Assembly (NCBI GenBank): GCA_023433205.1
Contig: JAEZDS010000177.1
Span: 1 to 15,776, forward strand
DNA: 15,776 nucleotides
From: Bacteroidota bacterium
GTDB taxonomy: Bacteria > Bacteroidota > Bacteroidia > B-17B0 > Aurantibacillaceae
Reading direction: 5' to 3'
Of this stretch, positions 7,515 through 14,506 are shown one piece after another. The translations under genes and the position numbers were made by a program. Below the pieces are notes generated by a model. The model worked only from the letters and a program-made list of their open reading frames with translations, did no database searches and was not told the origin of the DNA. Every line of letters starts with the position of its first letter. Position 1 is the first letter of the stretch.

Positions 7515-8765
7515 ATGGAAAAACTTTTGAGTATAAGCGCATGGATTCTTGTGTCAGTACAAAGTATAAATGCACAACTAATCAATTATGTTAGCAATGG
7601 GAGTTTTGAAGACTGCGTCAACTGTGAAACCCCGCCATACAATGCAACACCAAGAAGCTGGGGACCTATTGATTCGATTCCCAGTTCATACTATTTTAAC
7701 TATTGCAGTCTTGACCCTCCTCTTTCTAATCTACCGTATATGAGTACAGGATTTCAGTATCCCAGATCAGGTCGTAAACTTATTGCGTCCTCCTTTTATT
7801 GCGATTACTCCTCCTGTACCTATACTAATAACAGGGGCTATCCAAAGAACCGTCTAAAACAGACGCTTAAACCAAATATTCTGTACTGCGCTAAATATTA
7901 CATCGTTAACACAAATAATTGCGTAGTAGGTATCGATGCTTATGGCGCATATTTTTCTGACAGCACATTAGATACGATCAAGTATCACTCCATTCCTATT
8001 TCGTACTTGAATGCGCAGATACAAAATACAACAGGTAGCATTATTGTTGATACCTTAAATTGGACTGCAATTTCTGGAACGTTTGTTGCAACCGGTGTCG
8101 AAAAATTTATGGTACTTGGTAATTTCAAAAGTAATGCGGCAACTAATACTTTAATAATAAATCCAACATATTTGCCACATAAAGGTACTGATCTTTATAT
8201 AGACGATGTCAGCGTTTTTGAGCTTGATGCGCCGGCCTACGCCGGCCCTGATAAGACCATCATATCTGGCGACAGTGTTTACATAGGCAGCCCCCGCGAT
8301 TTTGCTGCTGATGAAGTTTGCAGTTGGTATTTATTGCCAAATACGTCAACTCCCATTGATACCGCTGCTGCCGGCTTATGGGTAAAACCCACTGTCACAT
8401 CCAAGTATGTGGTGCGGCAGCAACTCTGGTGCAGCGGGGTGAAGTGGGATACGGTTACCGTGTATGTTGATTACGTTGGCATTCCGGGTTCCAGGTCTTT
8501 TAGTTCGGGTTTTAGATTTGCTGTTTTTCCAAATCCGGCGGATGAAATTCTGGAGATCAGACTTTCAGAGCATAAAGTAAATACAACTATCCCTACACTT
8601 CGTTTCTTTAACCATCTGGGAATGCAGGTGAGAGAAGAGGAGGTCTTGTTCAGGGATGGCGCTGCAAAAATTGATGTCAGAGACCTGGAGACAGGCATTT
8701 ATTTTATTGAGTTGGCTGTAGAAAACGAAGTAAAGGGAAGAAAGCGTATATTGGTTATGCGTTAA
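7515..8765 (+). CDS. T9SS-secreted 'NGSFE' jelly-roll / PKD-like protein (copy 3)
   Basis: A 416-aa kind B protein starting 6 bases after the preceding TAG. Residues 1-20 form a signal peptide (MEKLLSISAWILVSVQSINA|Q). The jelly-roll domain runs from NYVSNGSFEDC to IDDVSVFE (~22-235) and carries several cysteines not shared with copy 2 (FYCDYSSCTY). The AYAGPDK Ig/PKD-like segment and T9SS tail (FPNPA 338-342, end GRKRILVMR) follow. From base 8202 to 8715 it matches copy 1 (4248-4761) with no net indel and only 12 amino-acid differences in ~171. The jelly-roll halves of the two copies are far more different. It is the last gene of the + strand array; a 167-base gap separates it from the guanylyltransferase gene. 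Function as for copy 1: exported, probably carbohydrate- or surface-binding, ligand unknown. Confidence 0.85.
   Translation: MEKLLSISAWILVSVQSINAQLINYVSNGSFEDCVNCETPPYNATPRSWGPIDSIPSSYYFNYCSLDPPLSNLPYMSTGFQYPRSGRKLIASSFYCDYSSCTYTNNRGYPKNRLKQTLKPNILYCAKYYIVNTNNCVVGIDAYGAYFSDSTLDTIKYHSIPISYLNAQIQNTTGSIIVDTLNWTAISGTFVATGVEKFMVLGNFKSNAATNTLIINPTYLPHKGTDLYIDDVSVFELDAPAYAGPDKTIISGDSVYIGSPRDFAADEVCSWYLLPNTSTPIDTAAAGLWVKPTVTSKYVVRQQLWCSGVKWDTVTVYVDYVGIPGSRSFSSGFRFAVFPNPADEILEIRLSEHKVNTTIPTLRFFNHLGMQVREEEVLFRDGAAKIDVRDLETGIYFIELAVENEVKGRKRILVMR
8202..8715 (+). repeat. Direct repeat 3, shared 3' half of kind B copy 3
   Basis: Partner of 4248-4761. Similarity begins at the GACGATGTCAGCG motif (DDVSV) and ends within the codons for IYFIEL. 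Confidence 0.88.
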
Positions 8766-8932
8766 CGTAATCCGTTTCGTACTTTTAGGAAGGGCACGAG
8801 AGTTGCAGGTTGGGTCAACATGCCTTTTAATGCGCATTACAAAGGCCTGAAAAGCCTTAAAAACAATTATTTCCGCAGGTGCTGTTTCATCAGAGCAATC
8901 CAGCCAATTTTCTTATTTTTACCCCCGTATTT
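8766..8932. other. Spacer between the surface-protein array and the guanylyltransferase gene
   Basis: It has no convincing gene. A weak hairpin (AAGGC at 8842-8846 with GCCTT at 8854-8858) lies in it but has no T-run on the + strand, so it is at best a poor terminator. The promoter of the next gene must be here or upstream; I could not find a clear -33/-7 pair. Confidence 0.5.
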
Positions 8933-10021
8933 ATGAAGCATTATTATGCGGTTATAATGGCGGGCGGTGTTGGCACCAGGTTCTGGCCAATGAGCACTAC
9001 TCAGCATCCCAAGCAATTTCTTGATGTACTTGGCAATGGCGAAACGTTGTTGCAGCAAACTTATAACCGGATGGTTAAGATCTGCCCTAAAGAAAACATC
9101 TTTGTGGTTACCAGCCACAACTACAGGACGCTGGTAAGCGAACAGCTGCCGGCAATGATCGGTGAAAATATCCTTTGCGAGCCCGCGCGGAAAAATACTG
9201 CACCCTGTATCGCTTATGCCTCGTACAAGATCCACAAACTCGACCCAAAGGCCATAACAGTGGTGGCTCCCAGCGATCACCTGGTAAAAAACGAAGAGAC
9301 CTTTGTAAAAGGCATTACCTCCTGTTTTGAAAAAGCTGCCAAACACGATTGCCTTATAACGCTGGGTATAAAACCCACCCGGCCCGACACCGGTTATGGA
9401 TACATTCAGTTTATTGACAGCGACGTTGACGAAACCGACAAAAGGATCAATAAGGTAAAGACCTTTACTGAAAAACCTAACCATGAAATGGCGCAGTTTT
9501 TTATGGAGAGTGGTGACTTTTTATGGAATTCAGGAATATTTGTGTGGAGTACAAAAAGTATTCTATCAGCCCTTGAAACACACGATCCGGAGCTTGCCAA
9601 CCTTTTCAGAGAGGGTTACGACTACTATAATACCGGTCGAGAAAAAGAATATATCGAAAGAGCCTACGCTACCTGCAAGAACATTTCAATAGATTACAGC
9701 GTAATGGAAAAGGCCACAAACGTTTACGTGCGCTCAAGTATTTTCGGGTGGAGCGACCTGGGAACCTGGGGCAGCCTCTATACGCATATTGACCACGACG
9801 AAAATGGCAATGCTCTTGTGGGAAAAAACATCATTACCTACAACTGTTCAGATTGTATTGTACAGGTGCCAAAAGACAAGCTGGTAGTATTACAGGGGCT
9901 GGAAGGTTATATTGTGGTTGAAAGCGAAGGGGTTCTGCTTGTATGTAAAAAAGAGGACGAGCAGCTGATCCGCACCTTTGTTCACGATGTTAAAGTTAAG
10001 AAGGGCGAAAAATACGTATAG
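8933..10021 (+). CDS. manC: Mannose-1-phosphate guanylyltransferase (GDP-mannose synthesis)
   Basis: It makes GDP-mannose from mannose-1-phosphate and GTP in the cytoplasm, feeding capsule, O-antigen-like or glycoprotein glycans. The frame extends up to a GTG at 8879, but the ATG at 8933 puts the start (MKHYYAVIMAGGVGTRFWP) right before the nucleotide-binding signature. The product is then 362 aa, normal for the short form without a fused isomerase cupin domain. Visible motifs: the GGVGTRFWPMS loop at 11-21 with HPKQF following, APSDH near 115 (metal/nucleotide site), TRPDTGYGYI, TFTEKP at 178-182, FLWNSGIF, SIDYSVMEK and FGWSDLGTW. All are typical of the GDP-mannose pyrophosphorylase branch of nucleotidyltransferases. 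It stands alone on the + strand with no sugar-biosynthesis partner in view. The symbol could equally be given as manC/cpsB/algA-like; the reaction is much more certain than the name. Confidence 0.93.
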   Translation: MKHYYAVIMAGGVGTRFWPMSTTQHPKQFLDVLGNGETLLQQTYNRMVKICPKENIFVVTSHNYRTLVSEQLPAMIGENILCEPARKNTAPCIAYASYKIHKLDPKAITVVAPSDHLVKNEETFVKGITSCFEKAAKHDCLITLGIKPTRPDTGYGYIQFIDSDVDETDKRINKVKTFTEKPNHEMAQFFMESGDFLWNSGIFVWSTKSILSALETHDPELANLFREGYDYYNTGREKEYIERAYATCKNISIDYSVMEKATNVYVRSSIFGWSDLGTWGSLYTHIDHDENGNALVGKNIITYNCSDCIVQVPKDKLVVLQGLEGYIVVESEGVLLVCKKEDEQLIRTFVHDVKVKKGEKYV

Positions 10022-10092
10022 GACATCTCGAATTATCTCCACATAACTTCGAAGGCCCCGCCGCGAAAAATCCTCGTTTGCACCAGTAAACC

Positions 10093-10129
10093 CGATAGCT
10101 ATCGCGTCCGATTTCCCGCGGCTTGCCGC
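10093..10129. repeat. Palindrome pair downstream of manC
   Basis: A perfect 12-base palindrome CGATAGCTATCG (10093-10104) is followed by a hairpin GCGGC-TT-GCCGC (10118-10129). TCCGA and TCGGA also flank the second one. The first palindrome resembles a short intergenic palindrome that I recall as common in Bacteroidota genomes; this is memory, not a search. With no T-run it is not a standard terminator. Confidence 0.55.
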
Positions 10130-10160
10130 CTCTCATGTCGGATTCTTAGATACGCCCATT

Positions 10161-10183
10161 TCTAATAAATTTAAATTATTAGA
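10161..10183. repeat. AT-rich inverted repeat
   Basis: TCTAATAA (10161-10168) and TTATTAGA (10176-10183) pair perfectly over 8 bases around a 7-base ATTTAAA loop. It lies ~90 bases before the DUF4476 gene and could be an operator or a weak terminator. Confidence 0.45.
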
Positions 10184-10193
10184 GATTCGCTGT

Positions 10194-10209
10194 AGTTTAG
10201 TGCTAAACT
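10194..10209. repeat. Short inverted repeat upstream of the DUF4476 gene
   Basis: AGTTTAG and CTAAACT pair over 7 bases around a TG. TATTTTAG just downstream (10215-10222) resembles the Bacteroidota -7 element TAnnTTTG, but I see no matching -33 element at the right spacing. This could be an operator next to the promoter; it is weak evidence. Confidence 0.35.
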
Positions 10210-10274
10210 TCTCTTATTTTAGCAGTAACGTTCCCCTGTTACCCTGCAGATAAACCCCTAACAACCCACATAAA

Positions 10275-11234
10275 ATGAAAAAACCACTATTATTCCTGGC
10301 GGCACTAATTTTGAGCATGGGCGCCTTCGCTCAAAACAAGCTAAACCTGGTTGTGTTCTCTGAAGATGCCGAACCATTTTACACTTATGTAAACGGTGTA
10401 AAACAAAACGAAAAGGCTGAGACCAATGTAAAGATCACCGGGCTCACCTCAAACATCAGTCTCCGTATAGTTTTTGAAAACAAAGCGCTTCCCGAGATCA
10501 AACAGAACATGTTTCTGGATGCCGGCTTTGAACACGCCGCCAAACTTAAGCGCGACAAAAAGATGCAGATGAAACTCCGCTATTTTGGACAGGTGCCGCT
10601 TGAGGAGAGTAATAACGATGTACCTGCTGTAGCCTACCACAGCACTGAAAACAGTAGCCCTGTACAAAATGCCGGAAGCGACAATACGACCTACAACACT
10701 GTTACCTCAACTACCACAACCAGCAGTGGCAACGCCGGAACCGGCACTGAAAACGTTTCAGTAAATATCACCATGTCGGGTGTAGGTGTAAATATGAACG
10801 TAGCCGGGCTTGAACAAAATGGTGCAACCATGCAGACTACCAGTTCAACAACGGTAACAAGCAGCAGTTCGGGATCGGGATCGTTTAATTCGGCAGAGGA
10901 AACAACCCCCGCACCACAAGTTGCCGGCAGTACAAAAGCGGGATGCAGTGCCGCTATGAGCCAGAGTAATTTCAGCAATATGAAAAAGTCGGTTGAATCA
11001 AAACCATTCAGCGACACCAGAATGAGCACTGCCAAGGTGGCCACCAAAAACGCCTGCCTTTCAGTAGCACAGGTAAAGGAAATCTGCAAACTGTTCTCAA
11101 TGGATGATGATAAACTCGCCTACGCCAAATACGCGTATGACTATTGCGTTGACAAGGCTAATTATTACCAGGTGAGTGAGGTGTTTTCTTTCAGCAGCAC
11201 TACTGACGAGTTTAATAAGTTTCTTGAACAGTGA
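10275..11234 (+). CDS. Secreted DUF4476 domain protein
   Basis: 319 aa. MKKPLLFLAALILSMGAFA|Q is a clear signal peptide. Residues ~21-110 look like a small all-beta domain (LNLVVFSEDAEPFYTYVNG, KITGLTSNISLRIVF). Residues ~115-215 are a low-complexity Ser/Thr/Asn/Gly linker (TTTTSSG, SSTTVTSSSSGSGS). The C-terminal ~100 residues match the DUF4476 family: CLSVAQVKEICKLFSMDDDKL, then YAYDYCVDKANYYQVSEVF and a short helical end. There is no T9SS tail, so it is expected to be periplasmic or surface-exposed after Sec export. The biochemical role of DUF4476 is not known to me. The gene is monocistronic: a 253-base spacer precedes it and a terminator follows 27 bases after its stop. Confidence 0.85.
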   Translation: MKKPLLFLAALILSMGAFAQNKLNLVVFSEDAEPFYTYVNGVKQNEKAETNVKITGLTSNISLRIVFENKALPEIKQNMFLDAGFEHAAKLKRDKKMQMKLRYFGQVPLEESNNDVPAVAYHSTENSSPVQNAGSDNTTYNTVTSTTTTSSGNAGTGTENVSVNITMSGVGVNMNVAGLEQNGATMQTTSSTTVTSSSSGSGSFNSAEETTPAPQVAGSTKAGCSAAMSQSNFSNMKKSVESKPFSDTRMSTAKVATKNACLSVAQVKEICKLFSMDDDKLAYAKYAYDYCVDKANYYQVSEVFSFSSTTDEFNKFLEQ

Positions 11235-11260
11235 TTTTTTAAAACGTTCTGCCTTATTAC

Positions 11261-11285
11261 AAGCCCGGTGACTCCGGGCTTTTTT
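11261..11285 (+). terminator. Intrinsic terminator of the DUF4476 gene
   Basis: AAGCCCGG (11261-11268) pairs with CCGGGCTT (11274-11281) across a 5-base loop and runs into a T-tract. This is a textbook Rho-independent terminator just after the DUF4476 stop. Confidence 0.9.
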
Positions 11286-11521
11286 AATGCTCAGATGCCA
11301 TTGGTTATAAAAAAAGATCATTTCGCAACTTGTTATCCGGTAATAAATGGAACCAGAGCCGGCTCGCAGAGGCAGAAACCCCCGGCCTGTGCCGGACACC
11401 TATTAAAAACGGAATACGGCGTTTGAAAATGCTATAATATGGTACCATGGCCGGAAATATTTGCGACTTAACAATTTACGAAGCACTTCCGATATGCATC
11501 GGCCCCCCCTGCGCCCGCCCC

Positions 11522-11570
11522 GCTGAACGCAGCCGTTCGGTCGGGCCTGGCCCGGCGCAAGCCAGGCTCG
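11522..11570. repeat. Two adjacent GC-rich hairpins
   Basis: CTGAACG (11523-11529) pairs with CGTTCGG (11534-11540). Directly after it, CGGGCCTGGC (11542-11551) pairs with GCCAGGCTCG (11561-11570), including one G-U pair, around a 9-base loop. They could be part of a structured RNA or of a dispersed intergenic repeat. Confidence 0.5.
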
Positions 11571-11777
11571 GTTAAAAATCTACTTTGCCTCTCGCGACAC
11601 CGCGCCAGCGCCTTTGCGTTGTTGCGGTTAAACGGAGATTTGACACTAAAAAATAAAGCGCGTGATCTAAGGCAGAAACTGACGTCGCGAAGGATGCAGG
11701 CCCGAACATCCGTTTGGTGACTCCCACATAGCATCCCCATTTCCGGAAAGCAGTATTTTCACCAAAAATGCTTTTTT

Positions 11778-11810
11778 TTTAGTTATATGGACTTTTTTTA
11801 AGTAATATTG
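11778..11810 (+). promoter_or_regulatory. Candidate Bacteroidota-type promoter of rho
   Basis: TAATATTG at 11803-11810 fits the -7 consensus TAnnTTTG at all but one position. TTTA (11778-11781, consensus TTTG) sits 21 bases upstream. The inferred start would give a leader of ~85-90 bases containing the hairpin at 11825-11847. Derived by eye only. Confidence 0.35.
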
Positions 11811-11824
11811 CAGGGTATTACCGG

Positions 11825-11847
11825 CGACTGCACGTTTCTCGCAGTCG
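11825..11847 (+). promoter_or_regulatory. Hairpin in the rho leader
   Basis: CGACTGC (11825-11831) pairs with GCAGTCG (11841-11847) around a 9-base loop, 57 bases before the rho ATG. No T-run follows, so it is not an intrinsic terminator. Rho is autoregulated by leader attenuation in Escherichia coli, which makes a leader element plausible but not shown here. Confidence 0.4.
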
Positions 11848-11904
11848 GCAATCAATCAAAATACAGCATCTTAAACAATCGTATAAAATTTTTTATTCTT
11901 TCCT

Positions 11905-13491
11905 ATGTTTGAAGAGGTAGATTTGAATGGCAGGCCCCTGCCTGAGTTAAAAGAGATAGCCCGTGCGTTTTCTATCGACAGCAAAGGCCTTCCCAAGAAT
12001 GAACTGGTAACCAGGATCGTAAATGCCCAGGGCGAGAACTCCGAACTGGCCAGGGCCACTGCTGAAAAATTCAGCAGGAGCGAAAAAAACAATCATCCAC
12101 AGAAAGAACAGGTTAAGAGCCGCGACAAAAGGCCACGGCGCGTGAAACTTGATCCTATCAATGAAGAAGCTGTGCAGAATTCTGTGCAGGTGAACAATGA
12201 AGAGGAAGAAGCTCAGGCACCCGCCGCAGAGCCTGCCCCAAAAGCTGAAGCTCCTAAAACTGAAGCTCCGGCGCAAAAACAACAGGAAGACAACGAGCAG
12301 CAGGGGAGCGGCATGCCCAAAGAAGACCCTGAGCCGGAACCACCAAAAAAACAGGAAAAAGTATATTACAACTTCGATAACATCGTTTTTGTGACCGGTG
12401 TTCTTGAGATCATGCCCGACGGTTATGGTTTTCTTCGCAGTTCTGACTACGATTATCTTAATTCGCCCGACGACGTTTATGTTTCACAGTCGCAGATCAA
12501 ATTGTTTGGGCTTAAACCAGGCGATGTGGTTAAGGGAGGAGTGCGCCCACCAAAAGAAGGAGAAAAATATTTTCCGCTTATTAAAGTAGATCAGATCAAT
12601 GGCCGCGACCCCGGTTTTGTGCGCGACCGTGTGATCTTCGATTACCTCACGCCATTATTTCCTTACGAAAAAATAAAACTTACCGGCCATCCGCAGGAAA
12701 ATCTGAGCACCCGTATCATGGACCTGTTCTCGCCAATAGGCAAGGGACAAAGAGGATTGATAGTTGCGCAGCCCAAGACCGGTAAAACGGTACTGCTGAA
12801 AGATGTTGCCAACGCTATCGCCTATAACCATCCTGAAATTTATCTGATAATACTGCTGATAGACGAAAGGCCGGAGGAGGTAACCGATATGGCCCGCAGC
12901 GTGAAGGCGGAGGTTATCTCAAGCACCTTTGACGAACCTGCAGAAAAACACGTGAAGATCGCCAACATCGTTCTTGAAAAGTCAAAACGTATGGTTGAGT
13001 GCGGCCACGATGTTGTGATTTTGCTCGACAGTATTACCCGTCTGGCCCGTGCTTATAATACAGTTTCTCCCGCCAGCGGCAAAGTACTTACAGGTGGTGT
13101 TGATGCAAACGCACTTCACAAACCAAAAAGATTTTTCGGCGCTGCCCGTAAAGTCGAGAATGGCGGATCACTTACCATACTCGCTACCGCGCTCACTGAA
13201 ACCGGCTCAAAAATGGACGAGGTGATCTTTGAAGAATTTAAAGGAACCGGAAACATGGAATTACAGCTAGACAGGAAGCTGAGCAACCGCCGCATTTATC
13301 CCGCTATCGACCTGCTTGCATCTTCTACCAGGCGAGATGATCTGCTGATAGATAAGGAAACTCTGACACGCCTTTGGGTGCTTCGGAAACATCTTGGCGA
13401 CATGAATCCTCAGGAGGCGATGGAGTTTCTGCTCGACAGGCTTCGCCGCACACAAACCAACGAGGAGTTTCTTGTTAGCATGAACGGGTGA
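11905..13491 (+). CDS. rho: Transcription termination factor Rho
   Basis: 528 aa; a hexameric RNA-dependent ATPase/helicase that ends transcription. Domains in order: a Rho N-terminal helical domain (~1-50, LPELKEIARAFSI, LPKNELVTRIV); a long disordered insertion (~55-150) that is first basic (KSRDKRPRRVK), then acidic and Ala/Pro/Glu/Gln-rich; an OB-fold RNA-binding domain from ~155 with GYGFLR at 173-178; and the ATPase core. Walker A is PKTGKT at 290-295, the catalytic-Glu stretch is IDERPEE, Walker B is VVILLD ending at D375, the Q-loop region is TGGVDANA near 397, and the R-loop is KGTGN at 446-450. The core matches Escherichia coli Rho closely, and the extra ~100 residues are the insertion common in Bacteroidota. 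The ATG at 11905 fits the start of the N-terminal domain. The TGA overlaps the start of the DUF4199 gene. Confidence 0.98.
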   Translation: MFEEVDLNGRPLPELKEIARAFSIDSKGLPKNELVTRIVNAQGENSELARATAEKFSRSEKNNHPQKEQVKSRDKRPRRVKLDPINEEAVQNSVQVNNEEEEAQAPAAEPAPKAEAPKTEAPAQKQQEDNEQQGSGMPKEDPEPEPPKKQEKVYYNFDNIVFVTGVLEIMPDGYGFLRSSDYDYLNSPDDVYVSQSQIKLFGLKPGDVVKGGVRPPKEGEKYFPLIKVDQINGRDPGFVRDRVIFDYLTPLFPYEKIKLTGHPQENLSTRIMDLFSPIGKGQRGLIVAQPKTGKTVLLKDVANAIAYNHPEIYLIILLIDERPEEVTDMARSVKAEVISSTFDEPAEKHVKIANIVLEKSKRMVECGHDVVILLDSITRLARAYNTVSPASGKVLTGGVDANALHKPKRFFGAARKVENGGSLTILATALTETGSKMDEVIFEEFKGTGNMELQLDRKLSNRRIYPAIDLLASSTRRDDLLIDKETLTRLWVLRKHLGDMNPQEAMEFLLDRLRRTQTNEEFLVSMNG

Positions 13492-14015
13492 TGAATCGCA
13501 GGGCTCTTCATTTTGCTCTGGCCTATTCAGCCTTTTTTATACTTTTTAAATTAAGTATCATACTCGGTGGCTTTGCACTTACCAGGTTCGGTTTTTACTT
13601 TTCTAACATCACCGCTTTCTTCTGTGTTGTCCCGTTTTATATCCTTGCCGTAAAAGGCGTGCGAGACAAAGAACAGGGAGGGACAATATCAGGCCGCGAA
13701 GCAATGCGTATTACACTAACTGTGTTTGCCGTGAGCGCCATTATTATCAGCATATACCATTATATTGAGTTTGAGATGGTGGGAAAACAACTTGCTGCTG
13801 AGTACTATCGCAGTCAGCAGTTCCTCGATTTTTTAAAACTGCAGGTGAAGGTAAAACCCGAGGACTACGAAAAGGTGATACAGCAGCAGATCGCCGGGTC
13901 TGACACAGCAGCTTTTCAGGCTACCACGGGCAAACTTTTTTCCTTTATGATCATTGGTTTAGGCGCGGCGTTTATTACTTCTGCCTTAATGAAGAGGCGG
14001 GTGATTCAAAGGTGA
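13491..14015 (+). CDS. DUF4199 integral membrane protein
   Basis: 174 aa from the ATG at 13491, which shares its A with the rho TGA (TGATG); a GTG one codon earlier is possible. There are four membrane-spanning segments: ~7-29 (FALAYSAFFILFKLSIILGG), ~36-57 (FSNITAFFCVVPFYILAV), ~70-91 (ITLTVFAVSAIIISIYHYI) and ~148-167 (LFSFMIIGLGAAFITSAL). A ~50-residue soluble stretch separates TM3 and TM4. This arrangement and length fit the DUF4199 family, common in Bacteroidota and without a known function. The overlap with rho implies co-transcription and probably translational coupling. A 63-base gap with no obvious terminator hairpin separates its end from the convergent gene on the other strand. Confidence 0.82.
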   Translation: MNRRALHFALAYSAFFILFKLSIILGGFALTRFGFYFSNITAFFCVVPFYILAVKGVRDKEQGGTISGREAMRITLTVFAVSAIIISIYHYIEFEMVGKQLAAEYYRSQQFLDFLKLQVKVKPEDYEKVIQQQIAGSDTAAFQATTGKLFSFMIIGLGAAFITSALMKRRVIQR

Positions 14016-14078
14016 TTTAACAACAGAATTTAGTGTTTTTCCGGCTTTGATTTCTGTGCAGATGGTTATTGTGATCAC

Positions 14079-14506
14079 TTAATGATCTATTATTATTTTA
14101 TAAGTCCCTGTTCCATTGCTATTATGCACTCTCAGGTAATAAATTCCTGCCGGCAGCAAACTCACGTCGGCTTCTGTATCAGCCCCGTTACATATTTGGC
14201 TTAGTACTAACTGCCCTGGCGGTGTGAACAGTTCAATTTTTGCCTGCTGCACTGGGTTTTGATCGCTGAACTGAAAATGTAACTTGCCTTTTACAGGGTT
14301 AGGAAAAATTTTAAAACCATGCAGGGTACGGTTGTTTTCGGTTATAGAAGTAAACAAGGTACTTCTGACATTCCATTTTAGCAACATGCCACCCGATCCC
14401 ACTAATAAGGCTGTACTATCATTCAGAAAAGCCATGTCTCTGATGAGGGTCTTTACACCGGTGTTATATCTTTGCCAGTTCTTCCCAAGATCAGTTGTAC
14501 GGTAAA
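14079..14506 (-). repeat. Direct repeat 5, 3' end of BNR copy 1
   Basis: Aligns with no net indel (offset 1270) to 15349-15776, covering the last Asp box, the linker and the T9SS tail. Confidence 0.88.

Larger units (their letters stand above)
11286..11904. other. Gene-free, palindrome-rich 619-bp stretch upstream of rho
   Basis: No credible coding region. It holds many small palindromes: GAGCCGGCTC (11356-11365), CCGGC..GCCGG (11382-11395), AAACG..CGTTT (11407-11424) and ATGGTACCAT (11439-11448). A very GC-rich core lies at about 11500-11600, with two stronger hairpins. Around 11580-11640, CTTTGCC, CGCGACAC and CGCCTTTGCGTTG recall a dispersed intergenic sequence of Bacteroidota (variants of 'GCGCCTTTGCGTT') whose reverse strand gives spurious 'NRKDAKAQRR'-like peptides; here the - strand reads NRNNAKALAR. 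The last ~130 bases are AT-rich, with two T-tracts, and probably carry the rho promoter and leader. Confidence 0.6.

Noticed and set aside
4248..8715. Diversity-generating retroelement as explanation for variable/constant parts
   Set aside because: No reverse transcriptase in the window, the differences are not limited to adenines, and the repeats are whole-domain blocks rather than a template/variable pair.
8842..8858. Terminator after the surface-protein array
   Set aside because: Only a 5-bp stem and no T-run on the + strand.
8867..9484. 205-codon - strand frame
   Set aside because: Antisense to the well-supported guanylyltransferase gene, whose motifs fix the coding strand.
11431..11440. 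TATAAT-like sequence as a promoter
   Set aside because: It fits the Escherichia coli -10 box, not the Bacteroidota -7 element, and has no matching upstream box.
11468..11740. 90-codon - strand frame in the rho upstream region
   Set aside because: Its product (Arg/Ala-rich, NRNNAKALAR) looks like the spurious peptides read from dispersed GC-rich intergenic sequence; no domain, no signal and no neighbour support.
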